From Clostridium intestinale DSM 6191 (lineage in GTDB: Bacteria > Bacillota > Clostridia > Clostridiales > Clostridiaceae): a stretch of DNA of 64,000 nt. Shown in pieces: positions 1 to 8,502 of the stretch. The translations under genes were made by a program, and so were the position numbers. The notes below the pieces were generated by a model that ran no database searches, was not told where the DNA came from, and saw only the letters and a list, made by a program, of their open reading frames with translations. How positions within the stretch are numbered: the first letter of the stretch is position 1; every line of letters begins with the position of its first letter. The stretch spans positions 399,627-463,626 of the forward strand of contig NZ_FQXU01000003.1 of the NCBI RefSeq assembly GCF_900130055.1, given 5' to 3'.

Positions 1-2
1 CT

Positions 3-854
3 GATACCGAGTTTGAAGCTTTTATGCTGGAATGTAAATTAATAAAAGATATAAAACCAGCTTATAATAGGCTTATGAAAAGTCCTAAGTCTTATAAGTA
101 TGTACATATAAATCTAAACAAAGAATATCCTGATTTTAAAATAGTGGATGAAATAACTTCGGGAGATGGTATGCTTTATTTTGGACCTTACGTAAGCAAA
201 AGTTCTCCTGGAAAGGCTGTTGAAGGAATCAAGGAATTTTATAAAATATTATGCTCTAATGACTTTAAAAGAAAAGGTTCGTGTTTAAACCACTCTCTTG
301 GTCTTTGTGTTGGATTATGCTTAGATGACTCAAAAAAAGATTATTATATGGACGTAATTAATAAGGTTATAAATTTATTAGAAGGTGAAGACTCTTCTAT
401 ATTAAATGAAATCGAAGAAGCAATGAGGCAGTCATCTGAAAACTTTGATTTTGAGAGAGCTGCTAAATACAGGGATTATTTAACTTTTATAAACTATTTA
501 GTTGTGGGTATTAAAGCGGTTGATTTTACTGAAGAAAATAAAAATATAATTTTAGTAGAATACTTGGATAATGAAAACATAAAGATATTTTTTATAAAGG
601 GAAATAAAGTTATATTCAAGGAAAAAGACTCGCTTATTAAACTAACGACCTTAGCTCAAAATATAATAAAGCATTATAAAAAGTTTAATCTTAATGATGG
701 GACTTTTGTAGGTAAAAACGAGGTAGATGAGGCGCAAATAATCTATAACTACATAAATAGTAAATCAGATAATCTAAAGTTTATAGTAATTCCAGATGAA
801 TTTATATCCGATGCAAAGTACATAAATAGAGAGATTAAAAAATTGTTTGAATAA
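3..854 (+). CDS. UvrC/Cho-like GIY-YIG nuclease (5' end outside window)
   Basis: The frame is open from the window edge, so the gene starts upstream; the first in-frame ATG at 24 is internal, because the residues before it (DTEFEAFMLECKLI) match the end of a UvrC GIY-YIG domain. Four cysteines spaced C-x9-C-x7-C-x3-C (residues about 77-99 from that ATG) resemble the UvrC iron-sulfur ligand pattern. A UVR (UvrB-binding) helix pair follows at about 128-155. The protein stops about 120 residues after it, so it lacks the RNase H-like second nuclease and HhH domains of full UvrC. This is the layout of Cho-type or UvrC N-terminal homologues, which make a single DNA incision in repair. The exact subfamily is inferred. 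Confidence 0.8.
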   Translation, partial: DTEFEAFMLECKLIKDIKPAYNRLMKSPKSYKYVHINLNKEYPDFKIVDEITSGDGMLYFGPYVSKSSPGKAVEGIKEFYKILCSNDFKRKGSCLNHSLGLCVGLCLDDSKKDYYMDVINKVINLLEGEDSSILNEIEEAMRQSSENFDFERAAKYRDYLTFINYLVVGIKAVDFTEENKNIILVEYLDNENIKIFFIKGNKVIFKEKDSLIKLTTLAQNIIKHYKKFNLNDGTFVGKNEVDEAQIIYNYINSKSDNLKFIVIPDEFISDAKYINREIKKLFE

Positions 855-857
855 ACT

Positions 858-897
858 AAGGTGTAAGAAATACTTTATGTAATATTTCTTACACCTT
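858..897. terminator. bidirectional terminator
   Basis: A perfect 15-base inverted repeat (AAGGTGTAAGAAATA and its complement) with a 10-base loop lies between the convergent ends of the UvrC-like gene and the GNAT gene. It should stop both transcripts. Confidence 0.8.
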
Positions 898-899
898 TA

Positions 900-1763
900 T
901 TATTTGATTTTAATCCAATAACTCAATATAGAATCTTCTTTAAAACCTCTCTTTTTATACATAGTATAAGCTTTAGAATTTTCCTCAATGACTATTAGAA
1001 AGATTTTATCTACGTTTTGATTATTTAGGAAGTTTATGGCAGTTTCTAAAAGGTATTTACCATAACCAACTCCTCTGTATTTCTTGCAAAGCCCAATATC
1101 AAATGAACCCTCTTTATTCTCTATAGAACAATTCATAAACCCAATAATCATATCATTTATGCTGACCATAAAGTAATAGTTACAATCATCTGATTTTTTT
1201 ATATACTCTTCTACTCCACTGATATCCGAATAAGTACCATGAGGCATATCACTAAAAGAATCGTTAAAAACCTCTAAATATTTTTCTTTGTTATCATGTG
1301 TGAGTGGAATTAAATCTAAAATGGGTGCTTTTAAAGATGCATCATCTAAATTCATTTTAAGAGATCTATAGGAATTATTTAAGCCTAACTTTTCTAAAAG
1401 CTTTAGTTGAATAACATTTCTTTCTCCTAAAAGTATACTTTCAGCATTATATTTATTTGCTATTAATACAGCTTTTTCTATAAGTTTCTCAACAATTTTA
1501 ATATTATCTTCAGAAACATCTAGTAAATCTAAAAAATGTATATATACAGTTTTTAGTTTTTCAACCACTTCAAGGACTATATTTATTTTACCAACTACTT
1601 TTCCATTATTAAAATAAAAAAGAACACCTCTTCCATAATCATAAACTTTTGAACCAAACATGGTATTAAACTTGTCCCAAGTCATGCTGTTATCATTTCT
1701 AGTTACAAAATCAAAAGCAAGTTTTTTCTCATATTCATTTAAGTTAATATATTCTTTAATCAT
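900..1763 (-). CDS. GNAT-family N-acetyltransferase (two-domain)
   Basis: The C-terminal half (about residues 150-287) is a GNAT acetyltransferase domain with the acetyl-CoA pyrophosphate-binding loop RGVGYGKYLL near residue 230 and the typical later motif NSKAYTMYKKRGF. The N-terminal half looks like a second, degenerate GNAT-type fold without a clear acetyl-CoA loop, which is common in about 290-residue clostridial proteins of this kind. The substrate cannot be told. TAAGGAG lies 9 bases before the ATG. The gene is monocistronic and convergent with the UvrC-like gene. Confidence 0.8.
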   Translation of the reverse strand: MIKEYINLNEYEKKLAFDFVTRNDNSMTWDKFNTMFGSKVYDYGRGVLFYFNNGKVVGKINIVLEVVEKLKTVYIHFLDLLDVSEDNIKIVEKLIEKAVLIANKYNAESILLGERNVIQLKLLEKLGLNNSYRSLKMNLDDASLKAPILDLIPLTHDNKEKYLEVFNDSFSDMPHGTYSDISGVEEYIKKSDDCNYYFMVSINDMIIGFMNCSIENKEGSFDIGLCKKYRGVGYGKYLLETAINFLNNQNVDKIFLIVIEENSKAYTMYKKRGFKEDSILSYWIKIK

Positions 1764-1868
1764 TTTAAGTATCTCCTTAACTATGTATAAATCTATATCA
1801 ATATTTTACTATTATATACTATTGTACTATAATAGTGTTGTATGATTTAAATTTTTAGGGGGGATTAT

Positions 1869-2285
1869 ATGAGTAAAAAAAGAGTGATTTTATACATTAT
1901 TGCTATATCTAATTTAATAGGCGGAATTATAGGATCACTTTTCATGTATCAGTCAATAAAGAATAACTCAGTAGTCAATTGGACAGATATATCCATTAAT
2001 ACCAACGTTAAAGTTATAATTTTTATTATTTCAATACTATTTTGCTTATCGCCTATTCTTATTTTTACTGGAAAAAGAAAAGCTTTACTTATATTCTATA
2101 TAATAAATATTTCAAATATTCTATTTGAAATCATTACGTTTATAAGAGCTAAATATTTTATAGAAGACGTAGAGATTTCTAATAGTTCTGGTATTCCAAT
2201 AATCAAAATCCTAATATTTGTGTACTTAATTAAAAATGAGTTAGATGAACATAATTTAATGGCTAATAATAATATTACCTCTTAA
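1869..2285 (+). CDS. small four-helix membrane protein, unknown function
   Basis: The 138-residue product has about four hydrophobic stretches (roughly 7-27, 47-67, 71-90 and 105-121) and no catalytic motif I recognise. A GGGGGGA ribosome site sits just ahead of the ATG. It is followed directly by a strong bidirectional terminator, so it is a single-gene unit. It runs divergently from the GNAT gene. Function unknown. Confidence 0.6.
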   Translation: MSKKRVILYIIAISNLIGGIIGSLFMYQSIKNNSVVNWTDISINTNVKVIIFIISILFCLSPILIFTGKRKALLIFYIINISNILFEIITFIRAKYFIEDVEISNSSGIPIIKILIFVYLIKNELDEHNLMANNNITS

Positions 2286-2289
2286 AGAT

Positions 2290-2317
2290 AAAAGGATGCT
2301 TTTATGTGCATCCTTTT
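2290..2317. terminator. bidirectional terminator
   Basis: A 10-bp stem (AAAAGGATGC/GCATCCTTTT) with flanking T-runs on both strands separates the convergent membrane protein and CPBP genes. Confidence 0.8.
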
Positions 2318-2320
2318 ATT

Positions 2321-3190
2321 TTATACATATTTTATGGTTTTCTTTCTTCTGTAATAAAGATATAAAATAGCAAGATTTACAATTAAAATAAAGGTAACAG
2401 CAGCCCCTCCCTCTGGACCAAATGCCCCACCATTTATTAGATTATTCTGAGCTACTGTAGTTTCATATAATCCGTTTGTAGGGTTTCCGCTAACTTGAAA
2501 TCCAAAGACATACCCTTGAAAATAGTTCCAAGTTATATGATAACCTATAGGCATCCATATACTTGAAGATTTAATAAACATATATGCAAAAACTATTCCT
2601 ACTAAAAAGATGTTAAATAAACCTAAAGGATTAGCATTAAGATTACTAGCATGCATCAGAGAAAAAATTAATGAAGATACTAAAACTATAAGGAAACTGT
2701 TATTTGTTTGTTTTAATACTGACATCAAATATCCTCTAAAAAACATTTCTTCCCCAAAACCAACTAATATAAATAGTACTATACCTAAAAGTATTTCGTA
2801 AGAAAAATTAGGTTTAAGAAAAGAAGTAACCAAGGTTGCATTATTAGTAGCTATTAGTATAAAAAATACTATGGTTATAGACAGAGCACCTAAAAATAAT
2901 CCAAATAATAAATCAAAACCATCTCTTTTTATTGAAGTTAACCCCATATTTCTAAAAGGTTCTTTCTGAACAAGTTTCCAAGAAATCAAAGAAACCAAAA
3001 TAAAAGATATTGTGCTAACTCCCATGTTTAACAGTGAATAAATAGGATTATTACGGCTAATAGAGAATATACCACCGAAAACTCCTATTATTATTGATAA
3101 AATAAATATTGTTATGAATAAAATTAAAAATGAAATAGCGATCTTCCAGCCACTTCGAAGCTGATTATACTGATTTTTAAAAATTAACAT
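2321..3190 (-). CDS. CPBP-family intramembrane metalloprotease
   Basis: This is a 289-residue polytopic membrane protein with the CAAX-protease/bacteriocin-processing (CPBP, formerly Abi) signature: EEMFFR at about 147 (the glutamate pair and arginine of motif 1), FSLMHAS near 178 (motif 2 His) and a later GYHITWN (motif 3 His). All predicted catalytic residues are present. Family members act in bacteriocin self-immunity, prenyl-protein processing or regulated proteolysis; no bacteriocin gene is adjacent, so the substrate is unknown. A GGGGGG ribosome site precedes the ATG. A 13-bp inverted repeat lies 27 bases upstream of the start. Confidence 0.85.
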   Translation of the reverse strand: MLIFKNQYNQLRSGWKIAISFLILFITIFILSIIIGVFGGIFSISRNNPIYSLLNMGVSTISFILVSLISWKLVQKEPFRNMGLTSIKRDGFDLLFGLFLGALSITIVFFILIATNNATLVTSFLKPNFSYEILLGIVLFILVGFGEEMFFRGYLMSVLKQTNNSFLIVLVSSLIFSLMHASNLNANPLGLFNIFLVGIVFAYMFIKSSSIWMPIGYHITWNYFQGYVFGFQVSGNPTNGLYETTVAQNNLINGGAFGPEGGAAVTFILIVNLAILYLYYRRKKTIKYV

Positions 3191-3216
3191 TATTATAAGC
3201 CCCCCAAACTTTTAAG

Positions 3217-3250
3217 CTTTACAAAGATTGAATAATTAATCTTTGTAAAG
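3217..3250. repeat. 13-bp inverted repeat upstream of the CPBP gene
   Basis: The arms CTTTACAAAGATT and AATCTTTGTAAAG (3217-3229, 3238-3250) are perfect complements around an 8-base spacer. The position, 27-60 bases before the CPBP start, fits an operator or a 5'-UTR hairpin. No T-run follows, so a terminator is less likely. Confidence 0.5.
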
Positions 3251-3334
3251 ACTATATAATTTATGATGTGTATATAATATTCTTCCTCAGGGATAATATT
3301 CCTCTTTTATTTTTAGAATTTAGTTCAAAAACAA

Positions 3335-3458
3335 TTAACGCTTGCATATAAATTTTCATATAATACTTGGGAAGTCTCTTTTGTACAAATATGAAAAGCC
3401 ATTGAGTTTTCTTCTGATTTAAACTTAATATATATTTCAAAAGAGACTTCTCATATTT
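3335..3458 (+). ncRNA. candidate small RNA with its own promoter
   Basis: A plausible promoter (TTAACG at 3335-3340, 18-base spacer, TATAAT at 3359-3364) would start RNA at about 3371. That is exactly where a perfect 13-base arm GAAGTCTCTTTTG begins; its complement is at 3438-3450, enclosing a 54-base loop. No open frame with a ribosome site lies inside. The 3' T-run is weak. The rest of 3191-3617 holds only the CPBP-side inverted repeat and AT-rich sequence. Confidence 0.3.
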
Positions 3459-3606
3459 AAATTTAGCAGTTAATGAATATATTAATTATATTTTGTCTAT
3501 AATTTAAATAACATTCTCAATATGGATGTTATTTTACAAAGAAAGGTACTATATCCTTACTTTTCTTTAAATTCGGCATATAACATAACTACCTCCTCTT
3601 ATTTGC

Positions 3607-3648
3607 AAAAAAAAAGAAAGCTTTCTCATGATTTTGAGAAGGCTTTAT
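3607..3648 (-). terminator. terminator of the EcsC-family gene
   Basis: Read on the minus strand, an imperfect hairpin (AAAGCCTTCTC ... GAGAAAGCTTT) is followed by a run of nine Ts, just below the EcsC-family stop codon. Confidence 0.75.
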
Positions 3649-3658
3649 TTTATAGAAA

Positions 3659-4381
3659 TTATAAATTTGGAAATAATCTCATTCTGTATGAATTCATTGA
3701 GGTTGTTCCAAGTTTATCTAAAAGCTTTGCGTTAGCATAAGCTCCAACAAATGCACCAATAACAGGAACTAGTTGGAGTAATTTTGCTAAATCTATATAG
3801 TCTCTATATTCTTGTTGAAAGTCGCGCCAATTAAACTCATTTATGTCCCTAGGAAGTTTACTAGAAGTCTCTTCCCAGTTTTCCATTTCTAAAAATACTT
3901 TGTTAGTTTTAGATTGGCTAGAAAATGCTAATTGAAATATATAAAGTATATAAATTCTTTCTTTATAATTTTTTACATCATATCCGTATATAGCAGCTAT
4001 TTCATATAAAAACTTAATCTTAATACTAAGTAATAGTGGAAAGTCAGCTAAGCCTAGAAAAAATCCTCCTGCACCTGTACTCGCTCCTTCAACGATAGCT
4101 GTAGTCTTAAAAAACTCTATTTTTTCTTTTGCAAGTTTATCTCTTTCCTCTAAAGATAAGTTTCTAATAGGATCTTTAGCGATAAATTCTGATCCAACTA
4201 AAACAGCTTTAATCATGTTTTTAATTGCAACTGTCATTATTTCATGATATTTTTCAGGCAAAACATCATTAAATTTATTTTGAATACCCTTGGATGCTTT
4301 ATTAAAAATCGAGGGTTTTTTCATCATTTCAATTTTCCATTTACTTAATTCAGGTATCAACGACCTTTTGTATTCAGACAT
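3659..4381 (-). CDS. EcsC-family protein
   Basis: The product matches the EcsC family by its central glycine-rich core (VEGASTGAGGFFLGLADF, about residues 97-114) followed by the conserved KIKFLYEIAAIYGYD segment. EcsC proteins are poorly understood; Bacillus EcsC is encoded with the EcsAB transporter linked to secretion and competence, but no EcsAB genes are here. The start is placed at MSEYKRS because a perfect AAGGAGG lies 5 bases upstream of it; the longer frame back to 4420 has none. Two hydrophobic segments, near 100-120 and close to the C-terminus, suggest membrane association. Confidence 0.8.
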   Translation of the reverse strand: MSEYKRSLIPELSKWKIEMMKKPSIFNKASKGIQNKFNDVLPEKYHEIMTVAIKNMIKAVLVGSEFIAKDPIRNLSLEERDKLAKEKIEFFKTTAIVEGASTGAGGFFLGLADFPLLLSIKIKFLYEIAAIYGYDVKNYKERIYILYIFQLAFSSQSKTNKVFLEMENWEETSSKLPRDINEFNWRDFQQEYRDYIDLAKLLQLVPVIGAFVGAYANAKLLDKLGTTSMNSYRMRLFPNL

Positions 4382-4490
4382 AAAATCCTCCTTCTTAACT
4401 TTTACTATATTATATACCAATTCTTATACTACTACACAATTATTAGATATTTATTAGAATTTTAAAAATAAATATGCATTTTAAAGCCAT

Positions 4491-4520
4491 AGAAAAACAC
4501 CCTAACTACTTAGGGTGCCT
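4491..4520 (-). terminator. terminator of the decarboxylase gene
   Basis: The stem CACCCTAA/TTAGGGTG (4498-4505, 4510-4517) is followed by a T-run on the minus strand, just below the decarboxylase stop. Confidence 0.75.
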
Positions 4521-4536
4521 TTCTACTCTAAATTTA

Positions 4537-5976
4537 TTATTCAATTATAGCTATAGTATCATCAACCATGCCTATTATCTCTACGCCTTGATTAAACATG
4601 TCCTCAATATAGTCAGCAATTTCTTTGTTTATTTCTTCGCCAATGCTAACTATAGGAATTCCAGGAGGATAAACAATTATAGTATCTCCACTTATTTTGT
4701 TAACTGAATCTTTTAGGCTTACATACTTTTTATCACTAAAAAATGCATCCCGTGGATTTAATAAGGTTTTAGGAATACTTAAGCTCTTAAAATCAAAATT
4801 TAATTTTGTATCTTTACTATGATTTTCTCTTATATACTTAAGAGCTTTTACAAGTTTATCTAAATCCTGAGTTGTATCATCTAAACTTATAACAGCTAAT
4901 ATATTGTACATATCGCCAAGTTCCATTTGAATCTTGCATTCACTTCTTAGAAGATTAACAACTTCAAATCCACTAAGTCCCGTATCTTTTACACAGATAC
5001 AGAGTTTACTTAAGTCTATTGATCCCATATTGTGTTTAGTTATTTCTTGTTCATCTAAAACATGATAACCATCTAAAGCATTTATTTTCTTTCTACCTTC
5101 AACACATATTTCCACTACTTTATCTAATTTAGCTTCTCCAGTAAGGGCTAAATTTTTTCTAGCAACATCTAAGCTTGCCATCAATAAATATGAACCGCTA
5201 GTAGTTTGTAATAAGTTAAGGGTAGCTTTTACCTTTTTAGGATCAACTTTAGTAGAATTTATTAACAAAGCCGAACTTTGGGTTAATGAGCCACCAGTTT
5301 TATGAAGACTTACACAAGACATATCGGCTCCCATCCTCATTGCAGGAGCAGGATACTTGTCATTAAAATAGAAATGACTTCCATGTGCTTCATCAGCTAA
5401 AACTAGCATATTATGCTTATGAGCTTCATAAACTATAGGTTCAAGGTTTGTAGTTACACCATAATAAGTTGGGTTAATTACTAAAACTGCTTTAGCATCG
5501 GGATTATCCCTTATTACATTAATCATCTTATCTTCAGTAACGTTCATGAAAATTCCGTATTCAGTGCTTATTTCAGGTTCTATAAAAACTGGAATTATTC
5601 CACAAAGTATTAATGCATTTAATACACTTTTATGAACATTTCTTGGTATTATTAGTTTTTCTCCAGGTCTACAAACGCTCATAATCATGGATTGAATACC
5701 TATTGTGGTACCATTAACTAAAAACAAGGCTTCATCTACGCCAAAAGCATTTGCCATTAGTTTTTGAGCATCTTTAATAACTCCAGTGGGTTTTATCAAA
5801 TTATCTAAATTTATCTTGGAGTTCACATCATACTTAAATATCTCTTCACCAAGACAATCTTTTAATTCATTATCATTCCCTCTATTTTTGTGTCCAGGTA
5901 CATCAAAGGGAGTTACATCATCTTTTATATACTCTTTTAGTGCATTCAAAATCGGAACGCTTTCTTGCTCTAACAT
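4537..5976 (-). CDS. PLP-dependent Orn/Lys/Arg decarboxylase family protein
   Basis: The 479-residue protein has the fold-type I PLP decarboxylase pattern: N-terminal DVPGHKNRG (about 25-33), FLVNGTTIGIQSMI (substrate and cofactor loop near 84-97), LADEAHGSHF (PLP-binding Asp and His near 190) and SLHKTGGSLTQSS, whose lysine (about 225) should form the Schiff base. The length fits the short Gram-positive SpeA/YaaO-type group, which decarboxylates arginine, lysine or ornithine to polyamine precursors; the exact substrate cannot be read from sequence. AGGGGGA precedes the ATG. The gene is monocistronic and ends in its own terminator. Confidence 0.85.
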   Translation of the reverse strand: MLEQESVPILNALKEYIKDDVTPFDVPGHKNRGNDNELKDCLGEEIFKYDVNSKINLDNLIKPTGVIKDAQKLMANAFGVDEALFLVNGTTIGIQSMIMSVCRPGEKLIIPRNVHKSVLNALILCGIIPVFIEPEISTEYGIFMNVTEDKMINVIRDNPDAKAVLVINPTYYGVTTNLEPIVYEAHKHNMLVLADEAHGSHFYFNDKYPAPAMRMGADMSCVSLHKTGGSLTQSSALLINSTKVDPKKVKATLNLLQTTSGSYLLMASLDVARKNLALTGEAKLDKVVEICVEGRKKINALDGYHVLDEQEITKHNMGSIDLSKLCICVKDTGLSGFEVVNLLRSECKIQMELGDMYNILAVISLDDTTQDLDKLVKALKYIRENHSKDTKLNFDFKSLSIPKTLLNPRDAFFSDKKYVSLKDSVNKISGDTIIVYPPGIPIVSIGEEINKEIADYIEDMFNQGVEIIGMVDDTIAIIE

Positions 5977-6437
5977 TTATCAGTCCCCCTAAATTTAATT
6001 AGTCTAGTATATTCAATTGTATATTTAATTGAAACTAGAAATTTTAATAATATTATGTATAAATTAAAATAAAAAATTACGACAACATTTATTTAACAGC
6101 AAAACTTTTGAAAAGTAAAGCATAATATATTATTTTGTCGTATTGTTCACAAATAATTTTTAATATATAAGTTATTTTGAAAAAAATGTAGTTTTTGAAA
6201 GACTTTTTTATCGTTTTAATCTAGGTTTTAAGAAAAAATTACTATTAAAAAAATATACGCAAACCCATGTCTTTAGCGGTCTTACGCATATTTATAAATA
6301 AAAATAAATATTTATACATAACTATATTTCTGAACTTAAAATTTTCTATAAAAAATTTAAATAGATTAAAAAAATCAGAATTTTTTTATAGATAATGGTA
6401 ATGATATCAAGTGAAGTTTTATTTAGGAGGATTATTT
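5977..6437. other. AT-rich intergenic region, no gene recognised
   Basis: This stretch of about 460 bases lies between the divergent decarboxylase and TM1266-like genes. It is very AT-rich. One short GC-richer patch at about 6258-6292 carries TACGCA twice around CCCATGTCTTTAGCGG, but it matched no riboswitch consensus I could recall. Promoters for both flanking genes must lie here, but several AT-rich boxes are equally possible. Confidence 0.4.
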
Positions 6438-6686
6438 ATGGAAACAACAATAATGGCGTTAAGCATAGATCCTAGAACTGCTCATGCACCGCAAGTTCAA
6501 ACTGTATTAACAAAACATGGTTGCGCTATAAAAACGAGACTAGGATTACATGAGGCAAGTGAAGATTCTTGTTCCCAAAAGGGGTTAATTCTTTTACATC
6601 TTAGCTCGGATTTACAAGAAGTAAAGGAACTTGAAGATGAGCTTATAGATATAGATGGAGTTAGGGTTAAATATATGACCTTATAA
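6438..6686 (+). CDS. TM1266-like putative iron-only hydrogenase system regulator
   Basis: This 82-residue protein resembles the small ACT/NikR-C-like TM1266 family: a regulatory betaalphabeta fold with the turn KTRLGLHEAS (where family members have G-R-M/L-G-L) and a following GLILLHL strand. In other anaerobes such genes sit beside the [FeFe]-hydrogenase maturases HydE/F/G and are named as putative regulators; none is nearby here. The start is METTIM because AGGAGG lies 8 bases upstream; the longer frame from 6411 lacks a ribosome site. The assignment is by recalled motif pattern only. Confidence 0.55.
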   Translation: METTIMALSIDPRTAHAPQVQTVLTKHGCAIKTRLGLHEASEDSCSQKGLILLHLSSDLQEVKELEDELIDIDGVRVKYMTL

Positions 6687-6730
6687 TAGAAAGAACCTGA
6701 TAGCATGTACACTATCAGGTTCTTTCTATT
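6685..6730. terminator. bidirectional terminator overlapping a coding end
   Basis: A perfect 19-base inverted repeat (6685-6703 and 6712-6730) with an 8-base loop serves the convergent TM1266-like and M50 genes. The right arm contains the last codons (IERT) and the TGA stop of the M50 gene. Confidence 0.85.
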
Positions 6731-7854
6731 ATAGAATTTTTTATCCAATTCATAAGCATTAACTCCATCTCCGCTTCTCCTTTTACAGGATATTTTAATG
6801 CTAATGCTTCTCCTTCTTTAAAATACTTAAGTGCTTTATCTAAATCTTTTTCGTAAAAAGCTTCATAGGCCATTAGGAATCTCTTTTTACTAATAGAAAA
6901 TTTTGAAGCCTTAATGTATTTCTTTAAGCTATCATTATATAATTTATCTACTACATCTTTATTACAATCACCTGTAAGCTCTAAAAAGATTTTTTCGCAG
7001 TTTATTTCGTACCTAATAATTGGTATTAAATCAGTATTTGAATCAAAGGCTTTTAAGCAAAGTTCGGCATTATTAAAATCCATCTTATCTAAATACCAAG
7101 AGTGTTCTAAAAGCTTAAGAGAAGCTACTAGGGGGTTACTAAGGTCAACCCCTTCTTTACACTCAATATCTTTAAATGGGACATCCTTCATTCTATATCC
7201 TTTAGTTAAAAGAGCATAAGTTTTAAGTTGAGCATAAAAACCATATCTAGCATATTCATCTTTAAGCATCGATAAGATATTATAGCCGTCATTAGCTACT
7301 CCACCAACCTTAAGAGGAATAATATTAGTCAAGCCAGCTATAATTCCTGCTATACTTTCTAAAGTAAGTATTAAGTTTAGAGTCGAGACTCTATTTTCAG
7401 TAATTATAATTATTAGTATACTAGCTAAAGAGATTAATAAGTTCATTAATCCTCCACCTAGATTATATATTATAAAAGGATATTTTCCGTCTTTAAGCTC
7501 AGGTGGCATCATAAGGCATTGACCTGCTGTGCCTGGAATGCTAAACTTTTTTATCTTAAATTTATTATTTTCTTTGATTAAAGTAATAGAAGCAATTCTA
7601 AAAGATACAAAAGTATATCCAGTCAAAATGCCAAATATTAAGTGACCAGCTTCGTGAATTATTATATGCACTAGATAGAAGAAAAAAACTGCTCCTATTA
7701 GCGCATAGATTTTAAGTATAAACAACAATCCACTTTCACTTTCTATATAGGGTGACAGAGATTTAATAATGAAAACTGCCAAAAATAATCCGATAAGAGC
7801 CCCTAAAATAAGGCTTTTTATTGTTTTTGAATACTTTTTTATTTTGTTACTCAT
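6715..7854 (-). CDS. M50 (site-2 protease) family membrane metallopeptidase
   Basis: The start is MSNKIKK (AAAGGAG 5 bases upstream), giving 379 residues. Helices at about 12-32 and 43-66 lead into HEAGH at 67-71, the zinc-binding glutamate/histidine motif of S2P/M50 proteases. A later helix pair ends in VANDGYNILSML, with the Asp-Gly that supplies the third zinc ligand region. The last 150 residues are cytosolic, helical and TPR-like, an unusual extension. The substrate is unknown; S2P enzymes cleave transmembrane segments of regulators or signal peptides. The 3' end lies inside the terminator. Confidence 0.8.
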   Translation of the reverse strand: MSNKIKKYSKTIKSLILGALIGLFLAVFIIKSLSPYIESESGLLFILKIYALIGAVFFFYLVHIIIHEAGHLIFGILTGYTFVSFRIASITLIKENNKFKIKKFSIPGTAGQCLMMPPELKDGKYPFIIYNLGGGLMNLLISLASILIIIITENRVSTLNLILTLESIAGIIAGLTNIIPLKVGGVANDGYNILSMLKDEYARYGFYAQLKTYALLTKGYRMKDVPFKDIECKEGVDLSNPLVASLKLLEHSWYLDKMDFNNAELCLKAFDSNTDLIPIIRYEINCEKIFLELTGDCNKDVVDKLYNDSLKKYIKASKFSISKKRFLMAYEAFYEKDLDKALKYFKEGEALALKYPVKGEAEMELMLMNWIKNSIIERT

Positions 7855-7966
7855 ATAAACTCCTTTCAATATGATATAAGAATTATTATAACATAACAAA
7901 GAGTAAATATTTAGAAATTAAACTTTCTTATTAGCTTCTTATTATATAAATTTTAAGAAGGTGGAT

Positions 7967-8491
7967 TTAATTAACTGTATTTTTTAAGCTATAGGAAGGA
8001 TGATATAGTCCAGTAGGTTCATAAAATTCATCTCTTATATAATTAAAACCAACTTTGGTTAGAAGGCTTTTTGATGCAAGATTATTAGGATTATGACCTG
8101 CAAATAACCCTTTTATATTTAAATCAGTAAAAGAATAATTAATTATTGAGTGTAATGCTTCAAAAGCAAGTCCAAAGCCCCAATACTCAGGCTTTAAATG
8201 AATTCCTACTTCGTATATATTGTTTTCTATATCATAAGGTCTCAACCCGCAGCAACCGATATTTTCAAGATTACTAAGGAGGTATATTGGAAAGTATTGA
8301 ACCTTGTAAGTATTATATGTAGCTATTTCTTTTTGTAGTCTACTCTCTATATCTTTATGTGACATTACTCCAGTTGAAGTAATAAACCTTGTAACTTCTG
8401 GGTTACCCCAAAGCTCTATTGCGTCTTTCAAATCTTCAATATTCCATGTTGAAAATCCTATCCTCTCACTTTTCAGAAAAAATTCTTTCAT
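7967..8491 (-). CDS. GNAT acetyltransferase, RimJ/RimL-like
   Basis: The 174-residue protein has the order of the RimJ/RimL GNAT group: an N-terminal substrate strand (KSERIGFSTW), the beta4/acetyl-CoA loop EVGIHLKPEYWGFGLAFEAL (about 93-112) and the C-terminal NPNNLASKSLLTKVGF motif. Such enzymes acetylate protein N-termini or small amines; the target is not known. It starts 11 bases after the DUF1697 gene and is very likely co-transcribed with it, under the palindromic operator upstream of that gene. Confidence 0.85.
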   Translation of the reverse strand: MKEFFLKSERIGFSTWNIEDLKDAIELWGNPEVTRFITSTGVMSHKDIESRLQKEIATYNTYKVQYFPIYLLSNLENIGCCGLRPYDIENNIYEVGIHLKPEYWGFGLAFEALHSIINYSFTDLNIKGLFAGHNPNNLASKSLLTKVGFNYIRDEFYEPTGLYHPSYSLKNTVN

Positions 8492-8502
8492 ATACTATTC
8501 TC

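Noticed and set aside
3557..3586. 9-codon frame (minus strand) with a strong GAGGAGG ribosome site
   Set aside because: Too short, no conserved feature, and it sits downstream of a terminator. It may be chance or a relic.
4474..4707. 77-codon plus-strand frame over the decarboxylase end
   Set aside because: It overlaps the well-supported decarboxylase on the other strand and lacks a ribosome site.
6250..6300. GC-richer patch with TACGCA repeated, a possible riboswitch
   Set aside because: It did not fit c-di-GMP, preQ1, guanidine or other consensus patterns I could recall; its stems are weak.
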